From Rhodospirillaceae bacterium UBA1479 (GTDB taxonomy: Bacteria > Pseudomonadota > Alphaproteobacteria > Rhodospirillales > Casp-alpha2), in NCBI GenBank assembly GCA_002325375.1, contig DCRZ01000004.1, positions 110,206 through 174,205 of the forward strand: a stretch of 64,000 bases of DNA, given 5' to 3'. Positions within the stretch are counted from its first letter, which is position 1. Every line of letters starts with the position of its first letter. The position numbers and the translations under genes were made by a program. Shown in pieces: positions 8,169-16,070 of this stretch. Under the pieces are notes generated by a model. The model was not told the origin of the DNA. It ran no database searches and was given only the letters and a program-made list of their open reading frames with translations.

Positions 8169-8195
8169 TAACATTTCATATTGAAAGGAAATTCA

Positions 8196-8564
8196 ATGTA
8201 TCAAATCGGAGACGTTCTGTCAGTCCCAAAATTCATGTATCGACACTACATGATCGTGGTCGGACCAGGGGAAGTCGCCCACGGGTCAAAAGAAAAGGGC
8301 TGCGTTACAATCGAAAAACTAAAAGACGTGACTAAGAACCGAGAACCAAGACATCATGGTCGATGGTCATCTCTCCCGGATCGGGAAATTGTTCTTCGCG
8401 CAAAAAAAATAGTTGGCACGCCGTATCGTCTCTTTTCCGACAATTGTGAGCACGTCGTCCGAGAGATTTCCGGCAAGAAGCGGTCTAGCCCACAAGTCGT
8501 GACCGCGATGACCTGCCTGGGAATAGCCGTTCTCTTTCTCACCACACGCGGTAAATCAGCGTGA
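8196..8564 (+). CDS. LRAT/NlpC-P60-fold protein with C-terminal membrane anchor (PLAAT-like)
   Basis: The 122-residue protein starts MYQIGDVLSVPKF and carries an LRAT-type H-box, HYMIVVG, with His17. A second His at position 29 lies 12 residues on, the same spacing as the two catalytic His of HRASLS/PLAAT enzymes. The motif DNCEHVV gives the nucleophile Cys84. A hydrophobic tail (about 101-116) follows a basic stretch, matching the C-terminal anchor of that family. Relatives are thiol phospholipases or acyltransferases acting on lipids; activity here is inferred. The ATG at 8196 follows AAGGAA; a TTG five codons earlier is less likely. The gene is AT-rich and divergent from the HTH gene. Confidence 0.78.
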   Translation: MYQIGDVLSVPKFMYRHYMIVVGPGEVAHGSKEKGCVTIEKLKDVTKNREPRHHGRWSSLPDREIVLRAKKIVGTPYRLFSDNCEHVVREISGKKRSSPQVVTAMTCLGIAVLFLTTRGKSA

Positions 8565-8583
8565 ATCTATCGCTCAAACTAGC

Positions 8584-9342
8584 CTAGCCGATCAACGGCC
8601 GCAGGCCGTCCCAGGTCAACTTGATGCCGGTGAAGAACAGCAGCACGTAGCACACGCCGAAGAACACCTTGTCCGACAGGCGGTTCTGTCCCCACAGGCC
8701 GATGCGGATGCCGATGGGCACCAGGGGCACCAGGACCAGCGCGGTCCAGAGAACCTGCGGCGTGAACTGCCCCAGTTCCCAATAGGCCGGGAACTTCATC
8801 AGGTTCACGGCCCAGAAGAAGATGGCGAAGGTGCCGACGAAGGGCCGCTTGGCCAGGCCGCGCGGCAGCAGGTAGACCTGCACCGGCGGGGCCCCCGCAT
8901 GAGCGAAGAAGCTGGTGAAGCCGCCACACATGCCCCAGAATACGCCGCGCAGGCCCGGCGGGCGGGCGCCGTCGGGCTTGGGCCGTATCGGCAGCCAATG
9001 GTCGAGGGTGAAGACGATGGCGATCAGGCCGACCATCAGGCGGGTGCCTTCCTCGGTCATGAACTGGAACCCGGCCCAGCCGGCCGCCGTGCCCAGCACC
9101 GCCCCCGGCAGCAGGACCTTGAGATCGGGGCGGCTGAAATCCTTGCGGTAGACCCAGATGTTGATGAAGTCGATCGACATCAGCACCGGCAGCATGATCG
9201 CCGCCGCCATGGGCACGGGCACGATCAGCGACATCATGGGCACGGCGATCAGCGCCAGGCCGGAGCCGAACCCGCCCTTGGAAATGCCCGCGATCAAGAC
9301 CGCCGGCACGGCCAGGAGATAGAACAGGGGATCGGTGATCAT
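8584..9342 (-). CDS. TSUP-family permease (TauE/SafE)
   Basis: This is a 252-residue integral membrane protein with about eight hydrophobic segments. The glycine-rich start AGISKGGFGSGLALIAVPMMS and its repeat-like counterpart WGMCGGFTSFFAHAGAPPVQ are characteristic of the TauE/SafE family. Members export sulfite, sulfoacetate or other sulfur and organic anions. The stop of the upstream MFS gene and this ATG are separated by a single base (TGA-C-ATG), so expression is probably coupled. A GTG 17 codons earlier is possible but would overlap the MFS gene. Confidence 0.88.
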   Translation of the reverse strand: MITDPLFYLLAVPAVLIAGISKGGFGSGLALIAVPMMSLIVPVPMAAAIMLPVLMSIDFINIWVYRKDFSRPDLKVLLPGAVLGTAAGWAGFQFMTEEGTRLMVGLIAIVFTLDHWLPIRPKPDGARPPGLRGVFWGMCGGFTSFFAHAGAPPVQVYLLPRGLAKRPFVGTFAIFFWAVNLMKFPAYWELGQFTPQVLWTALVLVPLVPIGIRIGLWGQNRLSDKVFFGVCYVLLFFTGIKLTWDGLRPLIG

Positions 9343-9343
9343 G

Positions 9344-10888
9344 TCAGGGGATCGGTCCGTCAGAGGTGAAACGCGTGGGTGTTTTCTCGCCACTCTTGCG
9401 CCGGCGCAGGCGCACCTTGCGGAACAGAAGCTCCACCGGATAGGTCGCCGCCGAGCGCAAACCCGCGACGGAGGTCAGGTTGCGCATGCCCTGGCGGGCG
9501 GTCGCCATGATTTCTTCCAAGACGATATCCTCCTCGACTTCACCGACTTCCTTAACCTGACGCAGGCGGTTGAGCGAGAGGAAACCCAAAATCGCCGCCA
9601 GACCGAAGAAGAAATCCCAATGGCGCAGATTGATGGCCTGGAACACATGACGGGTTTCCGGTTCGGTCCAGCGCAGGATCAGGGTCAGTTCGCGGTCCGT
9701 GAACCAGTCGGCGAACAGGCCGCCGATGATCGGCGCCGTTCCGGCGCAGATGGCCGTGATCAGAGACGAGACGGACAGATAGCTCGCCGCCGCGCCGCGG
9801 GGGGCGAGTTTGAGGCTAATATTGCCCGACGCCAGGGTCACCCCGGCGGTCGAGATACCGGTCAGGATATGAATGACGACCAACAGCGGAATGGTCAGGA
9901 CATGTTTTTCCGGCAAGGTCGTGAAGGTCCAAAGGAAGATCGACAGCACGAACAGCGGCGCCGCGACGGTCAACACCCCCTTGTTCGACACCCGGTCGGC
10001 GATCCGCCCCCAGGTCTTCAGCACGGCGATGTTGGCGGCCTGGCTGACGATCAGCAGCGCCGTGACCATGGTGACGCTGAGGCCCAGGCGCTTGTACAGG
10101 TAGACCGTGAAGAAGGGCGCGGCCAGATTGATGGCGAAGTTCCAAGACCCCAGGAAGATCACCAGATTGCGGAAATTGACGTCCTTCAAAGGCTGAGCCA
10201 GACGTTCGGTCAGCGGCAGATGGCGTTCCGCCGGCGGCATCGCCGGTTCCGGAATGCGGCACATGCAATAGACGCTGACGCAACCGGCGAGAAAGGCGAG
10301 AACCAGGAGAATCGCATAGCCGTAAGCTTCCCGGTGCGGCACCAGGCGGTCCCATTCGTCGACGAACAGACCGGCCAGAAGACTGACCACCATGCCGATC
10401 CCGGTCATCCACATCAGGCGGTTGGCGAACACGGCCCCCATGCGGTGTTCCGGCACCAAGTCGCGGATCCACGAATTGAACGAGCAGCCGACGAAAGCGC
10501 CCAGGGAATAGCGCAGGGTTAACCCGATAAGCAGCAGGGCCAGGCCCGCCTCCTTTGACGGCACCAGCACCGCCGCCGCCATGACCAGCAACATGGGCCG
10601 GCTGGCCGCGCCGAACACGACGGCGAGCAAGCGCCGCCGACGCACCTTCTCGACCATCTGAACGGCGGGCAACAAAGCCAATTGCCCCAGGTTCGGCAGG
10701 GCGGCAAGCAAACCGATGGCAAGGTTCGATGCATCGAGGTACAGCGCGTAAGCAACCAGGATCGGGCCCAGCGCCAGGGTTTCCATCCCCTGGGCCCAGA
10801 CACCGTTGTGCACCAACCATTTCAGCCCGGTTTCAACCTCGTCCTCGCTCAGGGATTGGGATGGCGCCAGGCGCTCTGAAATGGACAT
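9344..10888 (-). CDS. MFS transporter, 514 residues
   Basis: A large polytopic protein with about 12 membrane segments and a polar N-terminus (MSISERLAPSQSLSEDEV). The segment GLLAALPNLGQLALLPAVQ followed by EKVRRRRL lies where MFS motif A is expected. A long central loop and a C-terminal basic tail (RKVRLRRRKSGEKT) make it longer than typical MFS proteins. The substrate is unknown. It lies 11 bases after the ArsC-like gene and one base before the TauE/SafE gene, so the three probably form one operon. Confidence 0.82.
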   Translation of the reverse strand: MSISERLAPSQSLSEDEVETGLKWLVHNGVWAQGMETLALGPILVAYALYLDASNLAIGLLAALPNLGQLALLPAVQMVEKVRRRRLLAVVFGAASRPMLLVMAAAVLVPSKEAGLALLLIGLTLRYSLGAFVGCSFNSWIRDLVPEHRMGAVFANRLMWMTGIGMVVSLLAGLFVDEWDRLVPHREAYGYAILLVLAFLAGCVSVYCMCRIPEPAMPPAERHLPLTERLAQPLKDVNFRNLVIFLGSWNFAINLAAPFFTVYLYKRLGLSVTMVTALLIVSQAANIAVLKTWGRIADRVSNKGVLTVAAPLFVLSIFLWTFTTLPEKHVLTIPLLVVIHILTGISTAGVTLASGNISLKLAPRGAAASYLSVSSLITAICAGTAPIIGGLFADWFTDRELTLILRWTEPETRHVFQAINLRHWDFFFGLAAILGFLSLNRLRQVKEVGEVEEDIVLEEIMATARQGMRNLTSVAGLRSAATYPVELLFRKVRLRRRKSGEKTPTRFTSDGPIP

Positions 10889-10899
10889 GCTCCGGCCGA

Positions 10900-11265
10900 T
10901 CAGGCCCCAGGCTTTTGCGTCTGAGCCTTAAGTGCAGCCTTCTGGGCATCGCGAAAACCGACAACGACATTATCGCCGGACAGGAATACGGGCCGCTTGA
11001 TGAGGGTCGGATGGGCCGCCAAAAGCGACTTGGCCTTGGCGGCGTCGAGGCCGTCCTTATCGGCATCGGGCAGCCCGCGCCAGGTGGTCGATGACTTGTT
11101 GACCAGTGTTTCCCAGCCCACGGCGTCGATCCAGCGCGCCAGTTCGGCCGCCGGCACACCGTCGGCGCGGACATCCTTTACCTGATGGGCGACGCCTTCG
11201 TCGGCCAGCCACTTGAGCGCCTTCTTGCAGGTGTCGCAGGTCTTCAAGCCCCAGATGGTGAGCAT
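10900..11265 (-). CDS. ArsC/Spx-family thioredoxin-fold protein (YffB-like)
   Basis: The 121-residue protein begins MLTIWGLKTCDTCKKALKWL, a thioredoxin-fold start with a CxxC pair (Cys10, Cys13). RPVFLSGDNVVVGF near the C-terminus is the usual ArsC/Spx/YffB segment with the cis-proline Arg-Pro. Such proteins include arsenate reductases and uncharacterised YffB reductases; the sequence alone does not show arsenate activity. The ATG at 11265 follows a strong GGGAGGGGG site. It is probably the first gene of an operon with the MFS and TauE/SafE genes. Confidence 0.87.
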   Translation of the reverse strand: MLTIWGLKTCDTCKKALKWLADEGVAHQVKDVRADGVPAAELARWIDAVGWETLVNKSSTTWRGLPDADKDGLDAAKAKSLLAAHPTLIKRPVFLSGDNVVVGFRDAQKAALKAQTQKPGA

Positions 11266-11400
11266 CGCCCCCTCCCTTTTCGTCGTTCGCCGTTTACGAT
11301 ACGGGCACAAGCCCCTATATGTCATCGGCATTGAACTTTGCCAAGCCGCCGCCCGGCGGCATGCCGCCCGCCCCGACCCACAGCGCAGAGGCACCCCGAC

Positions 11401-12189
11401 ATGCTGGCCCTGATCTCCCCCGCCAAGAAACTGGATTTCGAGACCGACCCGACCCTGGACAGCCATACCCAGCCCGACTTCCTGGCCAAGTCGAAGAAAC
11501 TGGTCCAGGCCGCGCGTAAGCTCACGCGCCAGGACCTGCGCAACCTGATGGGCATCAGCGAAACCCTGGCCGACCAGAATTTCCAGCGGTTCAAGGATTT
11601 CAAGCCGCCCTTCGATCTGAGCAACGCCAAGCAGGCGGCCATGGTGTTCAACGGCGATACCTATGTGGGCCTGAAGGCGCGCGAGATGTCGAAGGCCGAC
11701 CTGGAATACGCCCAGGATCACCTGCGCATCCTGTCCGGCCTTTACGGCCTGTTGCGGCCCTTGGACCTGATCCAGCCCTACCGCCTGGAAATGGGCCTGA
11801 AGTTCGCCAACCCGGGCGGCGAAAACCTGTATGCATTCTGGGACGGCGCCCTGACCAAGGCCGTCGATCAGGCCGTGGCGGGACACAAGGACCCGACGAT
11901 CGTGAACCTGGCATCCAATGAATATTTCAAGGCCATCGACCCCAAGGCTTTGAAGGCCCCGGTCGTCACGCCCGTGTTCAAGGAGGTCAATCAGGGTCAG
12001 GCCCGCGTGATCGGCCTGTTCGCCAAGCAGGCGCGCGGCATGATGGCGCGCTACATGATCGTCAACCGCATCGAAACCGCCGATGGACTTAAAAAGTTCA
12101 CGGATGGCGGCTATCGCTTTCAGGCGGATCAGAGTGACGACAAGACTTGGGTATTTTCCCGCAAGCAGCCGCCCAAGGTAACGAAATAG
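11401..12189 (+). CDS. yaaA: peroxide stress protein YaaA (UPF0246)
   Basis: The 262-residue protein starts MLALISPAKKLDF, the family signature. It continues with NLMGISETLADQNFQRF, LRILSGLYGLLRPLDLIQPYR and VIGLFAKQARGMMARYM, all standard YaaA segments. In Escherichia coli YaaA is induced by OxyR, limits Fenton damage and binds DNA. The ATG at 11401 matches the family N-terminus. It is divergent from the ArsC-like gene across 135 bases in which I see no clear OxyR site. Confidence 0.95.
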   Translation: MLALISPAKKLDFETDPTLDSHTQPDFLAKSKKLVQAARKLTRQDLRNLMGISETLADQNFQRFKDFKPPFDLSNAKQAAMVFNGDTYVGLKAREMSKADLEYAQDHLRILSGLYGLLRPLDLIQPYRLEMGLKFANPGGENLYAFWDGALTKAVDQAVAGHKDPTIVNLASNEYFKAIDPKALKAPVVTPVFKEVNQGQARVIGLFAKQARGMMARYMIVNRIETADGLKKFTDGGYRFQADQSDDKTWVFSRKQPPKVTK

Positions 12190-12349
12190 GCTTGGTGCCG
12201 CCCCCGCGACGCGCTACCATTTTCGATCCTCGGGCATACGGCAGACGCCCGGCATCATCAGGCGGCATTGCCGTCCAAGATCTGCCCTGACGTAGGCCCG
12301 ACCCGGCGCCAATCGGTTCCGGGCCGCCGCTGAACGATAGGGTACAGCC

Positions 12350-13681
12350 ATGGACGCAGAAACCGCCGCCCCCCAGCCGCAACCTGAAACCTCACCCCAA
12401 AGCACCCCACCCGCCGTCGGCTTCGCCGAAGCGGCCTGGTATTGGCTGCACCTGGGGTTCATCTCGTTCGGCGGCCCGGCCGGCCAGATCGCCATCATGC
12501 AGGCCGACTGCGTCGACAAGAAACGTTGGATCGACCAACAGGCGTTCCTGCGCGGCCTCAACTATTCCATGCTGCTGCCAGGGCCCGAGGCGCAGCAGTT
12601 GGCCGCCTATATCGGCTGGCGCCTGCACGGCGTTTGGGGGGCGGTGACCGCCGGCACGCTGTTCTTCCTGCCCGGCGCGATCCTGATGATGGCGCTGGCC
12701 TGGGTCGCCGCCGCCCATGGCGACAACACCTGGGTCATCAAGATCTTCAACGGCATCAAGCCCGCCGTCATCGGCATCATCGTGTTCGCCGTGTGGCGGA
12801 TCGGCAAGAAGACCTGCAATTCAATTCCCGCCGTGGCCTTGGCGGCGGCGGCCTTCGCGGCCTTGCATTTCGCCCATGTGCCCTTCCCGCTCATCATCCT
12901 GGCCGCCGGCGTCCTGGGCGCCCTGATCCCGGCCCTGGGCCGGGTCGGCGGGCATGGCCATGGCGGCGACGCGGGCCAGGGCGACAGCCACCACATGCAG
13001 CGCCCGGTGGGCAATCCCTGGACGCGGCTGGCGGGCATCACCGCCCTGTTCCTGGTGCTGCTGGCCTTGCCGGTGGCGGCCCTGGTGGTGATCGCCGGGC
13101 CGGCGCCGTTCCTGGCCGTGGCCAAGCTGTTCACCACGGCGGCCCTGGTCACCTTCGGCGGCGCCTATGCGGTTCTGCCCTATATCACCGAGGCGGCGGT
13201 CAACACCCATGGCTGGATCGCCCCGGGCGACATGCTGAACGGCCTCGCCCTGGCGGAAACCACGCCGGGGCCGCTGGTTCTGGTCAATACCTACGTCGGC
13301 TTCTTTGCCGGATGGAACGGTGCCGGTGCGGCGCATCTGTCGCAGGTCGCCGCGGGGCTGCTGGCGGCGGCGCTGACGACCTATGTCACCTACCTGCCGT
13401 CGTTCTATTTCATCATCGCGGGCGCCCCCTATGTGGATGCTCTGCAAAAGAACGAACGCGCCCGGCGCGCCCTTTCCGGCATCACCACCGCCGTGGTCGG
13501 CGTGATCTTCAACCTGGCTGTCTTTTTGGGGGAATCGGTTCTGGTCACGGCATCGGACGGTGTCGATTGGACCGCCGCCGCCGTCGCCACGGGGGCCCTG
13601 GCCTTGCTGCTTTCCGGCAAGGTGCCGATCCCGGCCCTGGTCGGTATCGGCGCCGTGTTGGGGGCAATCGGACTCGTTTAG
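12350..13681 (+). CDS. chrA: chromate transporter ChrA, two-domain form
   Basis: The 443-residue protein has two CHR domains. The N-terminal one has LGFISFGGPAGQIAIMQ, the segment after it with YSMLLPGPEAQQLA, and FFLPGAILM. The C-terminal one has LVTFGGAYAVLPYI and LAETTPGPLVLVNTYVGFF. A glycine/histidine-rich linker (about 200-220) joins them. Full-length ChrA exports chromate, and some homologues may move sulfate-like anions. A rhodanese-ChrB fusion lies upstream on the same strand but separated by other genes. The ATG has only a weak ribosome binding site. Confidence 0.93.
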   Translation: MDAETAAPQPQPETSPQSTPPAVGFAEAAWYWLHLGFISFGGPAGQIAIMQADCVDKKRWIDQQAFLRGLNYSMLLPGPEAQQLAAYIGWRLHGVWGAVTAGTLFFLPGAILMMALAWVAAAHGDNTWVIKIFNGIKPAVIGIIVFAVWRIGKKTCNSIPAVALAAAAFAALHFAHVPFPLIILAAGVLGALIPALGRVGGHGHGGDAGQGDSHHMQRPVGNPWTRLAGITALFLVLLALPVAALVVIAGPAPFLAVAKLFTTAALVTFGGAYAVLPYITEAAVNTHGWIAPGDMLNGLALAETTPGPLVLVNTYVGFFAGWNGAGAAHLSQVAAGLLAAALTTYVTYLPSFYFIIAGAPYVDALQKNERARRALSGITTAVVGVIFNLAVFLGESVLVTASDGVDWTAAAVATGALALLLSGKVPIPALVGIGAVLGAIGLV

Positions 13682-13779
13682 CCGACAACCGGCGGCAACA
13701 GGGGCGTTGCCCGCATGGCGATCCGGCGCTATCAAATGCGCATCCCCGGACCGTGGGCACCATCAGGAGAAGACTTTCC

Positions 13780-14904
13780 ATGCCGCAACCCGCACCTGCG
13801 CGTATCGGTGACGCCGCCGAAGATATCGACACGCCGGCCCTCTTGATCGAGCTCGACGCGTTCGAACGCAACCTGAGGAAAATGGCCGAGTTCGCCAAGG
13901 AAGCCGGCGTCCGCCTGCGCCCCCATTCGAAGACCCACAAATCGGCCCATATCGCACGCCTGCAGATGGAATTGGGTGCGGTCGGCGTGTGCTGCCAGAA
14001 GGTGTCGGAAGCCGAGGCCCTGGTCCAATCCGGCATCAACGACGTGCTGATCTCCAATCAGGTCGTGGGGCGGCACAAACTGAACCGCCTGTCGGCCCTG
14101 GCCCGTCACGCCAAGGTCGCGGTCTGCGCCGACGACGCGGACAACGTGGCGGACCTGAACGCCGCCGCCGGCCAGGTCGGCGTGATCATGGATGTGCTGG
14201 TGGAAATCGACGTCGGCGCCGGGCGCTGCGGCGTGGCACCGGGCGACGCGGCGGTGACCCTGGCCAAGGAGATCGACCGGTCGCGCAATCTGCGCTTCGC
14301 CGGAATACAGGCCTATCAGGGATCGGCCCAGCACATCCGCGATTTCGCCGAACGCAAGATGGCCATCAACGCCGCCCAGGTGTTGACCAAAAAGACCGTC
14401 GAACAACTGGCCGAGGCCGGGCTGGACTGCGACACGGTCGGCGGTGCCGGCACCGGCACCTATGAATTCCACACCAAGTCCAAGGTTTGGAACGAACTGC
14501 AGTGCGGATCCTACGTGTTCATGGATGCCGACTATGGCCAGAACCGCATGTCCGACGGCAAACCGTTCCGGGCATTCGAGAATTCCCTGTTCGTGCTGGC
14601 CACCGTGATGTCCAAAACCGGCGACGATTTCTGCGTCGTCGATGCCGGGCACAAGGCGCTGGGCAACGACCAGGGCTTTCCCGTGGTGTCGGAATTGGAA
14701 GACGTCACCTACTCCAAGCCGTCGGACGAACACGGGCGCCTGGACCTTAGCGAGACCCGCCAAGCCCTCAAGTTGGGCGACAAGGTGCGCCTGATCCCCG
14801 GGCATTGCGATCCGACCGTGAACCTCTATGACTGGTACGTGGGCGTGCGTAACGGCCGGGTCGAAGCCCTGTGGCAGGTCACGGCACGGGGGGCCCTGAC
14901 CTGA
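13780..14904 (+). CDS. DSD1-family PLP enzyme (D-threonine / 3-hydroxy-D-aspartate aldolase-like)
   Basis: The 374-residue protein has an alanine-racemase-type TIM barrel followed by a beta domain. IDTPALLIELDAFERNL opens the barrel, and RPHSKTHKSA carries the Lys that binds PLP. Near the C-terminus PGHCDPTVNLYD supplies the His and Cys that hold a divalent metal in D-threonine aldolases and D-serine dehydratases. The enzyme should cleave or dehydrate a beta-hydroxy D-amino acid; the exact substrate is not decidable by eye. An AGGAGA site precedes the ATG. A D-aminoacylase gene lies about 1.4 kb downstream on the opposite strand. Confidence 0.9.
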   Translation: MPQPAPARIGDAAEDIDTPALLIELDAFERNLRKMAEFAKEAGVRLRPHSKTHKSAHIARLQMELGAVGVCCQKVSEAEALVQSGINDVLISNQVVGRHKLNRLSALARHAKVAVCADDADNVADLNAAAGQVGVIMDVLVEIDVGAGRCGVAPGDAAVTLAKEIDRSRNLRFAGIQAYQGSAQHIRDFAERKMAINAAQVLTKKTVEQLAEAGLDCDTVGGAGTGTYEFHTKSKVWNELQCGSYVFMDADYGQNRMSDGKPFRAFENSLFVLATVMSKTGDDFCVVDAGHKALGNDQGFPVVSELEDVTYSKPSDEHGRLDLSETRQALKLGDKVRLIPGHCDPTVNLYDWYVGVRNGRVEALWQVTARGALT

Positions 14905-15040
14905 CGGGATCGGCGGCATAAGTCTTGGACCGCCCGCCCCGGTTGCGCCTAAGATGCCTCCGGGCACGGAGGGGGACGCGGCGGCGCAGGCGGCTGTGTT
15001 GAGATATCACGACTTCGGCTGAATCAAAGGAAAGTCCGTC

Positions 15041-15859
15041 ATGAATAAAATCGTCTACATCCTGGGCGCGATCATCGCCATCATCGTCGCCGCGGGCATC
15101 TACCTGTTCGTGTTCGCAGGCGACCTGGTGAAGTCCGCCGTGGAAACCATCGGCAGCGACGCCACCCAGGCCAAGGTAACGCTGAATTCCGTCGATCTGG
15201 ACATGTTCCAGGGCACCGGTGCCATGCAAGGGCTGACCGTCGGCAATCCCACGGGCTTCAAAACGCCGAGTGCGTTCGAACTTGGCGCGATCTCCCTGCA
15301 GATCGATAAGGAGTCCATCGGCAAGAACCCGATCGTCATCAAGTCCATCGCCATCACGGGACCGGTCGTGACGTACGAGAAAGCCGACGGCACCTCCAAC
15401 GTCGACGCCATCAAGGCGAATGTCGACGCCTACGCCAAGAAATTCGCGGGTTCCGGCGGCGAGGCCAAAAAGGAGTCGTCTTCCGGCGAGGAACAGAAGC
15501 TGGTGATCGAAAAGCTGACCATCACCGGCGGCAAGGTGAACCTGAGTGCGGGCGTCCTGGGCGGAAAAACGCTTGAGGCGGCCCTGCCCGACATCACCCT
15601 GACCGACATCGGTAAGGAGTCCGGCGGCACCAGCCCCGCGGCGGTGACCAAGGCCGTGATCGACAAGCTGACGGCCGGCATCATGTCCATCAACCCGGAA
15701 AAGCTGATCGGCAACGCCGCCAAAATGATGGAAGGCGCGGTCAAGGGTGCGACCGACGCCGTGAAAGGCGTGACCGAAGGCGCCGGCGGGGTCACCGAAG
15801 GGGCCGGCAAGGCCATCGAGGGCGCGGGCGAAAAGCTCAAGGGCCTGTTCGGAAAATAG
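15041..15859 (+). CDS. AsmA-like envelope protein with an amphipathic repeat tail
   Basis: The 272-residue protein has one N-terminal membrane segment (about 4-28, IVYILGAIIAIIVAAGIYLF), then a periplasmic region with AsmA/DUF748-like features: VDLDMFQGTGAMQGLTVGNP, ITGPVVTYEK, IEKLTITGGKVNLSAG. The last 50 residues are a degenerate repeat around VKGATDAVKGVTEGAGGVTE, predicted amphipathic helices reminiscent of LEA-type sequences. AsmA relatives take part in outer-membrane lipid transport. No export partner is next door. A strong terminator follows, and AAAGG lies upstream of the ATG, so it is probably transcribed alone. Confidence 0.7.
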   Translation: MNKIVYILGAIIAIIVAAGIYLFVFAGDLVKSAVETIGSDATQAKVTLNSVDLDMFQGTGAMQGLTVGNPTGFKTPSAFELGAISLQIDKESIGKNPIVIKSIAITGPVVTYEKADGTSNVDAIKANVDAYAKKFAGSGGEAKKESSSGEEQKLVIEKLTITGGKVNLSAGVLGGKTLEAALPDITLTDIGKESGGTSPAAVTKAVIDKLTAGIMSINPEKLIGNAAKMMEGAVKGATDAVKGVTEGAGGVTEGAGKAIEGAGEKLKGLFGK

Positions 15860-15884
15860 GCTTTAGTTCTAATCTATTACCGGG

Positions 15885-15916
15885 AAAGGCGGGGCCATTG
15901 AGCCCCGCCTTTTTTT
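15885..15916 (+). terminator. strong intrinsic terminator after the AsmA-like gene
   Basis: AGGCGGGGC (15887-15895) and GCCCCGCCT (15902-15910) form a 9-bp GC-rich stem with a 6-base loop, followed directly by seven T bases. Two upstream A bases extend the stem into the T-run. This is a textbook Rho-independent terminator. Confidence 0.93.
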
Positions 15917-15983
15917 GTGTCCGGGATGGCTCGGAAAGTGGTTTTATCGATCATCGGCAATGGAATAATTCATTTCTATATTT

Positions 15984-16002
15984 ATTGCGAATAATTCGCA
16001 AT
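15984..16002. promoter_or_regulatory. Fur-like palindrome upstream of the DUF2061 gene
   Basis: ATTGCGAATAATTCGCAAT is a perfect 9-1-9 palindrome in an AT-rich pocket 68 bases before the DUF2061 start. Its layout resembles the 7-1-7 Fur box (TGATAATnATTATCA), with TGCGAAT in place of TGATAAT, a variant I associate with Fur-type sites in alphaproteobacteria. Binding by Fur is inferred from shape only. Confidence 0.5.
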
Positions 16003-16070
16003 TGCATTATATTCCTTTCAACACAGCCGGCCGAATTACGGTTCGGCACGCCACCCGAAAGGAACCGACC

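Noticed and set aside
7764..8564. HTH/LRAT pair as a classical type II toxin-antitoxin operon
   Set aside because: Genes are divergent, not in an overlapping operon, and both proteins carry membrane segments, so the standard model does not fit.
12442..14904. An 820-codon open frame spanning chrA and the DSD1-family gene
   Set aside because: Only the part from 13780 encodes a recognisable protein; the first 450 codons are a shadow of chrA.
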